NCBI GenBank assembly: GCA_018398815.1
Contig: JAFLJL010014846.1
Location: 1-14,847, forward strand
Origin: Conus ventricosus
Lineage: Eukaryota; Mollusca; Gastropoda; Neogastropoda; Conidae
DNA: 14,847 nt
Reading direction: 5' to 3'
Each line of letters opens with the position of its first letter. Positions within the stretch are counted from its first letter, which is position 1. The notes beneath the pieces are model-generated. The model did not search any database, was not told the DNA's origin, and saw nothing but the letters and a program-made list of their open reading frames with translations. The position numbers and the translations under genes were made by a program. Shown in pieces: positions 1 to 10,447 of the stretch.

Positions 1-389
1 AGGTCACCGCCTACCGTGACTGGCTAATACTTTTAATGTGAATGCTACTCGATGTTGACTGTCCACTTCAAATTTTGTCAACACCACGTCTACTTAATGC
101 TGACATGCTAACAGACATCTGAAAACTAAAATGTGCTGTGTCTGTCGCCGCGGCAGTCGTGCCAGCTAGTAACAGCTTGATCTAAATAGTTTGGGGTTAG
201 GTCACGTGGCGTTGTTGATCTCTACCTTGTCAGTTTTGGCCGTGTTTTTTCCCTGTTCAGCAGAGATGTAGGGGCGAGTTTACAATGTCGGTTTCTTTTC
301 CCAGTTCGATTTTTACTTTTTGCAACCAGAAAACGAGGAAGAGCAATGAGGAAATCATCTGTCGCAAAAAGAAATAAGCAGCGAGCAGT
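1..389. other. Unique non-coding sequence, no gene recognised
   Basis: No open frame here has a recognisable motif, and I see no tRNA or other RNA gene fold. The base composition is mixed and not repetitive, unlike almost everything to its right. A CACGTG hexamer near 204 is an E-box-like string, but a single hexamer is expected by chance. This may be ordinary flanking or intron sequence. Confidence 0.5.
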
Positions 390-440
390 TTTGTTGTTGT
401 TTTGTTGTTTGTTGTTTGTTTGTTTGTTTTTTTTGTTTTT
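390..440. repeat. T/G-rich low-complexity tract (TTTG/TTG)
   Basis: Runs of TTG and TTTG repeats end in a T8 run and GTTTTTGGG. On the minus strand this reads as an A-rich CAA/CAAA tract, as found at the 3' tail of many retroposed elements. Its place directly next to the segment at 441-611 suggests it could be the tail of a minus-strand retroposon, but that is inference. Confidence 0.7.
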
Positions 441-611
441 GGGTAGTAGCGGGCCCTGATACTCCTGCGGACACTCCCTGTATAACAACGGGATTAATCC
501 CATCTACCCAAAAAAGGGAGTGGAGTTTTTGGGGTAAAACCCGTTTTTTAAATCCCGCCATTAAGGCAGCCATACTCCATCTCGCGGAAGGCGCACGCTA
601 TGTGTAACGTC
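441..611. repeat. Candidate end of a dispersed repeat
   Basis: This segment differs from the sequence on both sides and contains short structured motifs. A perfect 12-bp palindrome GGGATTAATCCC lies at 490-501. An imperfect inverted repeat follows at about 505-536, pairing TACCCAAAAA with TTTTTGGGGTA across a short loop. Adjacent G-rich and C-rich patches and the simple TTTG tract at its left edge are typical of a SINE or other dispersed repeat. It seems similar in style to interspersed repeats I associate with gastropod genomes, but I cannot confirm a family. No A and B box pair was identified. Confidence 0.3.
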
Positions 612-625
612 ACCCATACAGAAAA

Positions 626-703
626 CAGAGAGAGAGAGAGGAGAGAAGAGAGAAGAGAGAGAGAGAGGGGAGAAGAGAGAAAAGAGAGAGGGGAGAGACG
701 AGA
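626..703. repeat. GA-rich microsatellite
   Basis: Imperfect (GA)n is interrupted by GGAGA and AAGA units. It sits immediately before the first copy of minisatellite family A and forms a purine block next to a pyrimidine-rich array. Confidence 0.9.
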
Positions 704-2640
704 GAACACCCATGTCACGCCCTTCTCTCCCCCCTCGTCCTAATAAGACACCCATGTCACCCCCTTTTCATCTGCCCCCCTCGTCCTAATAAGACACCCA
801 TGTCATCCCCTTCATCTGCCCCCCCCCCCCCTCTGTCCTAATAAGACCCCCAAATGTCACGCCCCTTCATCTCCCCCCCCTCTCTCCTAATAAGAACCCA
901 TGTCACGCCCTTCATCTACCCCCCCTCCCCCTAATACGACACCCATGTCCACGCCCTTCTCTGCCCCCCTCTCCCTAATAAGAAAACCCATGTCCACGCC
1001 CTTCATCTACCCCCTCCTCCTAATAAGACACCCATGTCACGCCCCTTTATCTACCCCCTCTCTCCTAATAAGACACCCATGTCAGGGCCTTCATCTGCCC
1101 TAATAAGACACCCATGTCCACGCCCTTCATCTACCCCTCTGTCTAATAAGAAAACCCATGTCACGCCCTTCATCTGCCCCTATCCTAATAAGACACCCAT
1201 GTCATACCTTCATCTGCCCCCTCTGTCCTAATAAACACCCATGTCATGCCCTTCATCGCCCCCTCTGTCCTAATAAGACACCCATGTCACGCCCTTCATC
1301 TGCCCCCCTCTCTCCTAATAGACACCCATGTCACGCCCTTCATCTGCCCCCTCGCCCCAATAAGACACCCATGTCATGCCTTCATCTGCCCCCCTGTCGT
1401 AATAAGAAAACCCAGTCACGCCCTTCATCTACCCCCTCTGTCGTAATAAGACACCCATGTCACGCCCTTCACTGCCCCCTCTGCCCAATAAGACCCCCAT
1501 GTCGCGCCTTCATCGCCCCCTCTGCCCCAATAAGACACCCATGTCACGCCTTCATCTGCCCCCTCTGTCCTAATAAGACACCCATGTCACGCCCTTCATC
1601 TGCCCCCCCTCTCTCCAAAATAAGACACCCATGTCACGCCCTTCATCTACCCCCCTCTCTCCAAATACGAAAACCCATGTCACGCCCTTCATCTGCCCCC
1701 TCTCTCCTAATAAGACACCCATGTCACGCCCTTTCATCTACCCCCCTCTCTCCTAATAAACACCCATGCACGCCCTTTATCTACCCCCCTCTCTCCTAAA
1801 TAAGACACCCATGTCACGCCCTTCATCGCCCTAATAAGACACCCAGTCACGCCTTTTCATCTACCCCCTCTGTCGTAATAAGACAACCTGTCACGCCCTT
1901 GACCCTGCCCCCTCTGTCCTAATAAGAAAACCCATGTCAACCCTTCATCTGCCCCTCTGCCTAATAAGACAACCATGTCATGCCCTTCATCTGCCCCCTC
2001 TGTCCTAATAAGACACCCATGTCACGCCTTCATCTGCCCCCCTCTCTCCTATAAAAGACACCCATGTCACCCCCTTCATCTACCCCCCCTCTCCTAATAA
2101 GACACCCATGTCAGCCCCTTCATCTGCCCCCCCCCCTCTCCTAATAAGACACCCATGTCACGCCCTTCATCTCCCCCCTCTGCCCCAATAAGACACCCAT
2201 GTCATGCCCTTCATCTGCCCCCTCTGTCGTAATAAAACACCCATGTCAGGGCCCTTAAATCTGCCCCCTCTGTCCTAATAAGACACCCATGTCACGCCCT
2301 TCATCTGCCCCCTGCCCCAATAAGACCCCCATGTCATGCCCTTCATCTCCCCCCCTCTGTGTAATAAAACACCCATGTCACGCCCTTCATCTACCCCCCT
2401 CTGTCGTAATAAGACACCCATGTCAAAAACCCCCCCCCATCTGCCCCCTCTGCCCTAATAAGACACCCATGTCACGCCCTTCATCTGCCCCCTCTGTCCT
2501 AATAAGACACCAATGTCACGCCTTCATCTGCCCCCCTCTGTCGTAATAAGACACCATGTCATGCCCTTCATCTGCCCCCCCCCCCCCCTCTGTCGTAATA
2601 AGACACCCATGTCGCCCCGTTCTTTTGTCCCCAAACCCCC
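704..2640. repeat. Minisatellite array A, about 44-45 bp unit
   Basis: Roughly 40 head-to-tail copies are present. Each unit starts with TAATAAG, continues with the core ACACCCATGTCACGCCCTTC, then ATCTGCCCCC or ATCTACCCCC, and closes with TCTGTCC or TCTCTCC before the next TAATAAG. Copies differ by substitutions and by many one-base gains or losses, especially in C runs. The plus strand is C/T/A-rich with few G. Short open frames run through parts of the array (for example 1158-1799) because a 45-bp unit keeps frame. The frame is lost repeatedly at indels and no frame is conserved, so they are not treated as genes. Confidence 0.95.
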
Positions 2641-2668
2641 CATGCCACTCCCTTAAATTCCGCGCCAC
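2641..2668. repeat. Transition between arrays A and B
   Basis: This is a short diverged stretch where the A unit decays (C-rich with CATGCCACTCCC) before the first clear B unit. It has no sharp insertion signature, so A appears to grade into B rather than being joined at a clean break. Confidence 0.6.
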
Positions 2669-5600
2669 CTCCACCTCAACACCCACTTCACACCCATCAA
2701 CTTCGCTCGCTCCACCTCATTTAGACACCCACTTCACCCCCATCAATTCCCCTCCCCCCACCTCAGTTAGACAACCCATTTCACACCCATCAACTTCACT
2801 CCCTCCACCTCAGACACCCACTTCACACCCATCAACGTCGCTCCCTCGACCTCAGTTAGACACCCACTTCACACCCATCAACTTCGCTCCTCCACCTCAG
2901 TTAGACACCCACTTCACACCCATCAACTTCGCCCCCTCTACCTCAGTTAGGACACCCACTTCACACCCATCAACGTCGCTCCCTCCACCTCAGTTAGACA
3001 CCCACTTACACCCATCAACTTCACCCCTCCACCTCAGACTCCCACTTCACACCATCAACGTCGCCCCCTCCACCTCAGTTAGACACCCACTTCACACCCA
3101 TCAACTTCGCTCCCTCCACCTCAGTTAGACACCCACTTCACACCCATCAACTTCGCTCCCTCTACTACCTCAGTTAGACACCCACTTCACACCCACAACG
3201 TCGCTCCCTCCACCTCAGTTAGACACCCACATTCACACCCATCTACTTTACTCCCTCTACTCAGACACCCACTCACACCCATCGACGTCGCTCCCCCACA
3301 CCTCAGTTAGACACCCACTTCACACCCATCAACTTCGCTCCCCACCTCAGTTAGACCCCCACTTCACACCCATAAACGTCGCTCCCCCCCACCTCAGTTA
3401 GACACCACTTCACACCTATCAACTTCACTCCCTCTACCTCAGTTAGACACCCACTTCACACCCATCTAATTCCACTCCCTTACCTCAGTTAGACACCCAC
3501 TTCCACACCATCAACGTCGCGCTCCCTCCACCTCAGTTAGACACCCACTTCACACCATCTACTTCCCCTCCCTCAAACCTCATTAGACACCCACTTCACA
3601 CCCATAAAACGTCGTCCTCCCTCCACCTCAGTTAGACACCCATTTTCACACCCATCTACTTCACTCCCTCTAAACCTCAGTTAGACACCCACTTCACACC
3701 CATCTACTTCACTCCCTCTACCTCAGTTAGACACCCCACTTCACACCAACAACGTCGCTCCCTCCACCTCAGTTAGACACCCCACTTCACACCCAATCTA
3801 ATTCACTCCCTACCTCATTAGACACCCACTTCACACCCATCAACTTCACTCCCTCCACCTCAGTTAGACACCCACTTCAACACCCTCAGTCTTCGCTCCC
3901 TCCACCTCAGTTAGACACCCACTTCACACCCACAACGTCGCGCTCCCTCTACCTCAGTTAGACACCCACTTCACACCCATCAACGTCGCGCCTCCCTCTA
4001 CCTCAGTTAGACACCCATTTCACACCCAAACAACTTCACACCCCCTCTACCTCAGTTAGACACCCACTTCTCACCCATCTACTTCACTCCCCTACCTCAG
4101 AAGACACCCACTTCACACCCATCAACTTCGCTCCCTCCCCTCATTAGACACCCACTTCACACCATCAACTTCGCCCCCCCACCTCAGTTAGACACCCACT
4201 TCACACCCTTTCGACTTCACTCCCTCTACCTCAGTTAGACCCCCACTTCACCCCCATCAACGTCGCTCCCTCCACCTCAGTTAGACACCCACTTCACACC
4301 CATCTACTTCACCCCCTCTACCTCAGTTAAAACACCCACTTCACACCCATAAAACGTCGCTCCTCCACTCAGTTTAGACACCCACTTCAACACCCATCAA
4401 ACTTCACTCCCTCTACCTCAGTTAGACACCCACTTCACACCCATCAACTTCACCCCCTCCACCTCAGACACCCACCTCACACCCATCAACTTCGCTCCCT
4501 TCCCTCAGTTAAAACACCCACTTCACACCCATCAACGTCGCGCTCCCTCTACCCAGTTAGACACCCACTTCACACCCATCTATTTCACTCCCTCTACCTC
4601 AGTTAGACACCCACTTCACACCCATCTACTTCACTCCCTCCACCTCAGTTAGACACCCACTTCACAACCCATCAACGTCGCTCCCCCACCTCAGTTAGAC
4701 ACCCACATTCACACCCATCAACTTCGCTCCCTCTTCGTCAGTTAGACACCCACTTAAACCCCAAAATCTACTTCACTCCCTCTACCTCAGTTAGAACCCA
4801 CTTCACACCCATCTACTTCAAAACCTTCTACCTCAGTTAGACATCCACTTCACACCCATCTACTTCACTCCCTCTACCTCAGTTAGACACCCACTTCACA
4901 CCCATCTACTTCACTCCCCCTCTACCTCATTTTAGACACCCACTTCACACCCATCTACTTCACTCCCCTACCCCCGTTAGACACCCACTTTACGCCCATC
5001 AATTTCCCACTCCCTCCACCTCAGTTCTACCTCAGTTAGACACCCACTTCACACCCATCTACTTCACTCCCTCAAACCTCAGTTAGACAACCCACTTCAC
5101 ACCCATCAACTTCACTCCTCCACCTCAGTTAGACACCCCACTTCACACCCATCAACGTCGCGCTCCCTCTTCGTCAGTTTAGACACCCACTTCACACCCC
5201 ATCAACGTCGCTCCCCCCACCTCAGTTAGACACCCCACTTCACACCCATAAAACTTCGCTCCCTCCACCTCAGTTAGACACCCACTTCACACCCATCAAC
5301 TTCACTCCCTCCACCTCAGTTAGACACCCACCTCACACCCATCAACTTCACTCCATCCACCTCATTTAGACACCCACCTCACACCCATCAACTTCGCTCC
5401 CTCTACCTCATTAGACACCCACTCAAAACCCATCAACGTCGCGCTCCTCTACCTCAGTTAGACACCCACTTCACACCCATCAACGTCGCGCTCCCTCCCC
5501 CTCAGTTAGACACCCACTTCACCCCCCTTCTACTTCACTCCCTCTACCTCAGTTAGACACCCACTTCACACCCATCAACGTCGCTCCCTCCACCTCAGTT

Positions 5601-5893
5601 AGACACCCACTTCACACCCATCTACTTCACTCCCTCAAACCTCAGTTAGACACCCACTTCACACCCATCAAACGTCGCTCCCTCCCCCTCAGTTAGACAC
5701 CCACTTCACACCCATCTACTTCACTCCCTCCACCTCAGTTAGACACCCACTTCCACACCATCTACGCGCTCCCTCTACCTCAGTTAGACACCCACTTACA
5801 CCCTCAATTCATCCTCTACCTCAGACACCCACTTCACACCCATCAACTTCGCTCCCTCCACCTCAGTTAGAAACCCACTTCTCACCCATCAAC
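2669..5893. repeat. Minisatellite array B, about 46 bp unit
   Basis: About 70 head-to-tail copies make this the largest array of the window. Each unit has CTCAGTTAG, then the core ACACCCACTTCACACCCATC, then a variable middle (AACTTCGCTCC, AACGTCGCTCC, AACGTCGCGCTCC or TACTTCACTCC), then CTCCAC or CTCTAC before the next CTCAG. A few units lack the GTTAG segment or carry single-base indels. The core aligns with the array A core with a handful of differences, pointing to common origin. The plus strand is strongly depleted in G. No coding frame persists. Confidence 0.95.
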
Positions 5894-5911
5894 TGCGCCC
5901 CCCTTTCCCCC

Positions 5912-6240
5912 ATCGTATCACGCCCTTCATCTGCCCCCCCTCTACCTCAATAAGATTCCATGCAAGACCCTTCATCTGCCCCCCCTTTGCCGCAATAACG
6001 TCTACCCATATCACGCCCTTCATCCACGCTGGCCCCTGCCAAAAAATTTTTTTCACTTCAAACCACGCCCTTCATCCGCACCCCGTCAGCCCCAATAACG
6101 CCACCCCTGTCACGCCCTGCATCATCACCCTTCTGCCCCAAATACACCACGTGGTCACGCCCTGTATCCATGCCACAAACTGCCCCAATGCGTTCACCCG
6201 CGTCACACCCTACATCGACGCCTCCTGTACGCCCGCCCCG
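5912..6240. repeat. Degenerate family-A-like copies between arrays B and C
   Basis: Several diverged units of variable length keep the signature CACGCCCTTCATC or CACGCCCTGCATC plus a C-rich tail and CCAATAA or CAATAACG. They match the A core, not B or C. An A6T7 run at 6041-6053 interrupts one copy. Short open frames on both strands here have repeat-like peptides only. These copies look like old members of an A-type array that escaped homogenisation. Confidence 0.75.
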
Positions 6241-7703
6241 TCCTGCCCCGAAATCTTCACTCCCTTTTCCCTCAAATGATGTCACTCCTGAAATCTTCAC
6301 TCCCTGTTCCCCCAACTCACGTCCCCGTCCTGAAAATCTTCACTCCCTGTTCCTCCAACTCATGTCACGTCCTGAAATCTTCACTCCCTATTCCCCCAAC
6401 TCATTCACGTCCTGAAATCTTCACTCCCTTTCCCAAACTCATGTCACGTCCTGAAATCTTCACTCCCGTTCCCCAACTCAGCACGTCCTGAAATCTTCAC
6501 TCCCCGTTTCCCCCAACTCACGTCACATCCTGAAATCTTCACTCCTGTTCCCCCAACTTTGGTCACGTCCTGAAATCTTCACTCCCTGTTCCCCCAACTC
6601 ATGTCACGTCCTGAAATCTTCACTCCCTGTTCCCAACTCATGTCACGTCCTGAAATTTTCACTCCCTGTTCCCCCAACTGATGCCACTCTGAAGTCTTCA
6701 CTCCCTGTTCCCCAACCAGGTCACGTCCTGAAATCTTCACTCCCTGTTCCCCCAACTCAGGTCACGTCCTGAAATCTTCACTCCCTGTTCCCCAACTCAG
6801 GGCACTTCCGAAATCTTCACTCCCTGTTCCCCCAACTCATGTCCGTCCGAAATCTTCACTCCCTGTTCCCAACTCATGTCACGTCCTGAAATCTTCACTC
6901 CCCGTTCCCCCAACTGATGTCACGTCCTGAAAACTTCACTCCCTGTTCCCCAACTCATGTCACGTCCTGAAATCTTCATCCCCGTTCCCAACTCATGTCA
7001 CGTCCTGAAATCTTCACTCCCTGTTCCCCCAACTGATGTCACGTCCTGAAATCTTCACTCCCTGTTCCCCCAACTCATGTCACGTCCTGAAATCTTCACT
7101 CCCTGTTCCCCAAAATCATGTCACGTCCTGAAATCTTCACTCCCTGTTCCCCCCAACTGATGTCACTCCTGAAATCTTCACTCCCTGTTCCCTCAACTGA
7201 TGTCACGTCCGAAATCTTCACTCCCTGTCCCCCCCACTCACGTCACGTCCTGAAATCTTCACTCCCTGTTCCTCCCAACTCATGTCACGTCCTGAAATCT
7301 TCACTCCCTATTCCCCCAACTCATGTCACGTCCTGAAATCTTCACTCCCGTTCCAACTCATGTCACGTCCTGAAATCTTCACTCCCTGTTCCCCAACTGA
7401 TGTCACGTCTGAAATCTTCACTCCCTGTTCCCCCCAACTCAAAAATCACGTCCTGAAATCTTCACTCCCTGTTCCCCCAACTCAGGTCACGTCCTGAAAT
7501 CTTCACTCCCTGTTCCCCCCCAAATCAGGTCACGGTCCTGAAATCTTCACTCCCTGTTCCCCCAACTGATTGTCACGTCCTGAATCTTCACTCCGTTCCC
7601 CCAACTGATGTCACGTCCTGAAATCTTCACTCCCTGTTCCCTACCTCATGTACGTCCTGAAAACTTCACTCCCTGCTCCCCCAATCAGTCACGTCCTGAA
7701 ATC
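6238..7703. repeat. Minisatellite array C, about 41 bp unit
   Basis: About 35 copies are present. Each unit has CATGTCACGTCCTGAAATC followed by TTCACTCCCTGTT and CCCCCAACT before the next unit. Variants at the joint read CTCATGTC, CTGATGTC or CTCAGGTC. Copies are more alike than in arrays A and B, with most differences being C-run length or loss of one base, which suggests recent amplification. The block TGTCACG(C/T)CCT is shared with family A. Open frames of 60-80 codons with repeated SSLPVPPTHVTS-like peptides are a by-product of the repeat. Confidence 0.95.
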
Positions 7704-8440
7704 CGCGCCCCCCCCTTTTTCCTTTACCCGTTCAGATCCTGAAATCTGTGCAGCCGTATGTCCAGCTACATGCACTCTTCCCTACCCTACCCTACCCCCA
7801 CCTGTATCATGCTCTAAAATCGGCACTTCCCGTATCAAGACCCATGTGATGCCCTGAAATACGCAACTCCTTTATCTTCTCGACCCCCCCCCCCCCCTAT
7901 TCCCAATTGTTTCGCGCCCTGAATTCTGTGCCCCCGCCCCTCCCCCCACCACCTCCCGAGTCAAGCTCTGAAATCTGCGCCCCATGTACCCCACTCATGT
8001 TACACCCTGCATTCACACCCCCTGTACTTCCACCCAAGTTATGCCTTGCATATTAATCCCCTCTCCCCCTCCCCTCCGCTCCCACCCACGTCAAGCCCTG
8101 AAATCTGCACTCCCTGTACCCCCCCCCCCCCCTCATGTCACCTCCCCCCTGACTCCATCCCCTCATCGCTCTGCAACCGCGACCGCCGTAACTCCGTCAT
8201 GTCATACGCTGTGTTCACGTCCTTTTTACCCGCCACCACGTTGTACGTTGCATCCGCGACCCCGTAGCCTTAATATACCCTGCATCCGCGTTCCACATAT
8301 ACCCACATGTCATACACCGATTCGCTTCTCCCCACCCACCTCCCCATCCTTGTCACGACCGGTATTCACGTCCCCTTTACTCTCCCCCCCCCCCCCCCCC
8401 ACACACACACATCCATGTCACGCCCTACATCTGTGACTTA
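7704..8440. repeat. Degenerate C/A-like satellite edge with poly-C tracts
   Basis: Diverged relics keep CCTGAAATCTGTGC or CCTGAAATCTGCGC, TCATGT and C-rich tails, and become harder to align to the right. A C14 run lies at 7884-7897 and a C17 run followed by (AC)n at 8384-8410. A final family-A-like piece, CCATGTCACGCCCTACATC, lies at about 8413-8431. Open frames on the plus strand (for example 7984-8436, a Pro/Thr/Ser-rich peptide) reflect C-rich composition rather than a gene. I see no other feature in this stretch. Confidence 0.75.
8384..8410. repeat. C17 homopolymer followed by (AC)n
   Basis: There are seventeen consecutive C followed by five AC dinucleotides. It lies just inside the right edge of the pyrimidine-rich satellite block. 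Confidence 0.95.
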
Positions 8441-8451
8441 CCTTAGGCCCG

Positions 8452-10083
8452 CCGACTGAACGAATGAATGAGTGAACGACCGACTGAACGAATGAATGAC
8501 CGAACGACCGACTGAACGAACGACCAACAGAACGACCGACTGACTGACTGAACAAACGAAAAGACCGCGAACGACCGACGACTGACTGAATGAAAACGAA
8601 CCGAACGAACGAATGACCGAAAAATCGACTGACTGACTGAATGAACGAACGACCGAACGACCGACTGACTGACCTGAACGAATGACCGAACGAATGACTG
8701 AACGAATAACCAACAGAACGACCGACTGACTGACTGAATGAACGAAAAGACCGAACGACCGACGAACAACCAAAAAACTGACCGACCGACTGACTGACTG
8801 AACGAATGACCAACAGAACGACCGACAGACTGACTGAATGAATGAAAGACCGACTGAACGAATTACCAACAGACCGACCGACTGATGACTGAATAAACGA
8901 AAAGACCGAACAACCGACTGACTGACTGAATGAACGAATGACCGAACGACCGACTGAACGAATGACCAACAGACCGATCGACTGACTAACTGAATGAACG
9001 AATGACCGAACGAACGACTGAACGAATGACCAACAGACGACCGACTGATTGACTGACTGAACGAAAAGACCGAACGACCGACTGACCGTTCGAACGAATG
9101 ACCGAACGACCGACTGACTGACTGAACGAACGAATGATCGAACGACCGACTGAACGAATGACACGACCGACTGACGACTGACTGACTGAACTGAAAAGAC
9201 CGAACGACCGACTGACTGAGACGAACGAACGAAGACCGAACGACCGACTGAACACACTGACAACAAGACCGCACCGACGACTGACTGACTGAACTGAGAC
9301 GACGTAAAAGACCGACGACGACGAACGATGAATGCCGACGACTGAAGAACGACATGAAACGACGACTGACGATGATGACCGAACAAGATGACCGGACCGA
9401 CGAACGACCGACGAAGACACGAAAATGACTAGACGACTGACCGAACTGAACGAAGAATGCCGAACACCGACTGACGAACTGACGACCGACCGACTGAACG
9501 ACCGATGACTGAACGACCGACCGACTGACTGACTGAACGAACGAATGACTGAACGACGACTGACTGACGACTGAACGAATGACTGAACGAACGAATGACT
9601 GAACGAACGAATGACTGAACGACCGACCGACTGACTGACTGACTGACCGAAAGATCGATCGACCGAACAAATGTACTAGTGAACGACTGAACGACCGACT
9701 GAACATGAATGATGTATGACGACCGACTGAACGAATGAATGATCAACGACAGACTGAACGAATGATGATGTATGAACGACCGACTGAACGAATGAATGAT
9801 GTCTAACGACGACTGAACGAATGAATGATGTATGAACGACCGACTGAACGAATGAATGATGTCTCAACGACAGACCGAACGAATGATGATGTATGAACGA
9901 CCGACCGAACGAATGATGATGTATGAACGACCGACTGAACAAATGAATGACTGCACGACCGACCGACCGAACAAATTTACGAATGACCGGACGACCAACT
10001 GACCGACTGAACGAATGAACAAATGAACGAGCGGCAAGACGACCGACTGAACAAATGAACGAGCGACCGACTGACCGAACAAA
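8452..10083. repeat. Tetranucleotide-based array D (ACTG/ACGA/ATGA/ACCG mixture)
   Basis: The whole stretch is built from 4-bp words such as GACC, GACT, GAAC and GAAT, arranged as blocks like GACCGACTGACTGA and GAACGAATGA. An occasional ACCAACAG marker (about 8523, 8709, 8809, 8866, 8964, 9029) hints at irregular longer units. On the minus strand three overlapping frames are open for 100-420 codons and encode Ser/Arg/Val/Phe/Gln repeats such as QSVGRSF and RSFVRSF. This happens because the plus-strand words almost never contain TTA, CTA or TCA, which would be minus-strand stops, so the long frames are composition artefacts and not evidence of a gene. Confidence 0.95.
9700..9955. repeat. Higher-order sub-array within array D
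   Basis: Here the tetranucleotide words are organised into a longer unit of about 30-55 bp marked by GATGTATGAACGACCGACTG or GATGTCTCAACGACAGAC. The two markers alternate over several copies. This order is not seen in the rest of array D and suggests a local secondary amplification. Confidence 0.7.
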
Positions 10084-10091
10084 CACATGGA

Positions 10092-10109
10092 GGGGGGGGG
10101 GGGGGGGGG
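10092..10109. repeat. G18 homopolymer
   Basis: Eighteen consecutive G lie directly after the last array D words. The length is likely uncertain in any assembly. Confidence 0.95.
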
Positions 10110-10388
10110 ATCAGCAACGAACGAACGGACAATTAAATGAATGGGCGAAAGAAAGAAATGAATTTAGAAAAAAAAGTGACAAATAGTGTAGCAAAGAATG
10201 GTCAGGACATACACGATTGTGGAGGGATGACACGAAGGACAGGCTAACCTTAGAAGGAAAAGTGAGGAAGAGGGGGGAGGGGGGTTCAAAGAATGAACAA
10301 AAAGAATGACACAAAGAGGGGAAAGGAAGTGGGAGGGGGGGGGGGGGGCAGGAAGGAAAAGACAGGCGGAGGAAGAGAGAGAAAAAGA

Positions 10389-10390
<2 letters not shown>
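10110..10390. other. Purine-rich non-coding spacer
   Basis: This is A/G-rich sequence with GAAAGAAAGAAATG and GGAAG stretches and a G14 run at 10335-10348. The long minus-strand frame crossing it and the next microsatellites encodes only homopolymer-like peptides (poly-Ser, poly-Gln, Thr-His repeats) and has no domain. No gene seen. Confidence 0.6.

Positions 10391-10446
<56 letters not shown>
10391..10446. repeat. (GT)28 microsatellite
   Basis: Twenty-eight uninterrupted GT dinucleotides are followed without a gap by a GTT/TTG tract. Pure GT runs of this length can adopt left-handed DNA and are usually polymorphic in length. Confidence 0.98.

Positions 10447-10447
<1 letters not shown>

Noticed and set aside
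202..210. E-box CACGTG as a promoter element
   Set aside because: It is a single hexamer with no nearby start site or gene; it occurs by chance at this length.
1158..1799. Plus-strand open frame of 213 codons with Pro/His/Ser-rich repeats
   Set aside because: It lies wholly inside minisatellite A and stays open only while units happen to be 45 bp. The frame is lost at neighbouring indels and similar short frames occur in other phases.
2556..3128. Plus-strand 190-codon Pro/Ser/Thr-rich frame across the A/B transition
   Set aside because: It crosses two satellite families, has only repeat-derived peptide and no start context or domain.
704..7703. CRISPR-like regular repeats
   Set aside because: Units are contiguous tandem copies without unique spacers, and the context is eukaryotic.
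7780..7798. Telomere-like CCCTA repeats
   Set aside because: Only three short CCCTA steps occur, not the CCCTAA telomere unit, and they sit in a C-rich degenerate region.
8418..9706. Minus-strand open frames of 322 and 422 codons encoding Ser/Arg/Val/Phe/Gln repeats, possibly an SR-like or silk-like protein
   Set aside because: Several overlapping frames are open at once with the same peptide style, as expected from a 4-bp repeat lacking TTA, CTA and TCA. There is no domain, no unique sequence and no codon signature of selection.
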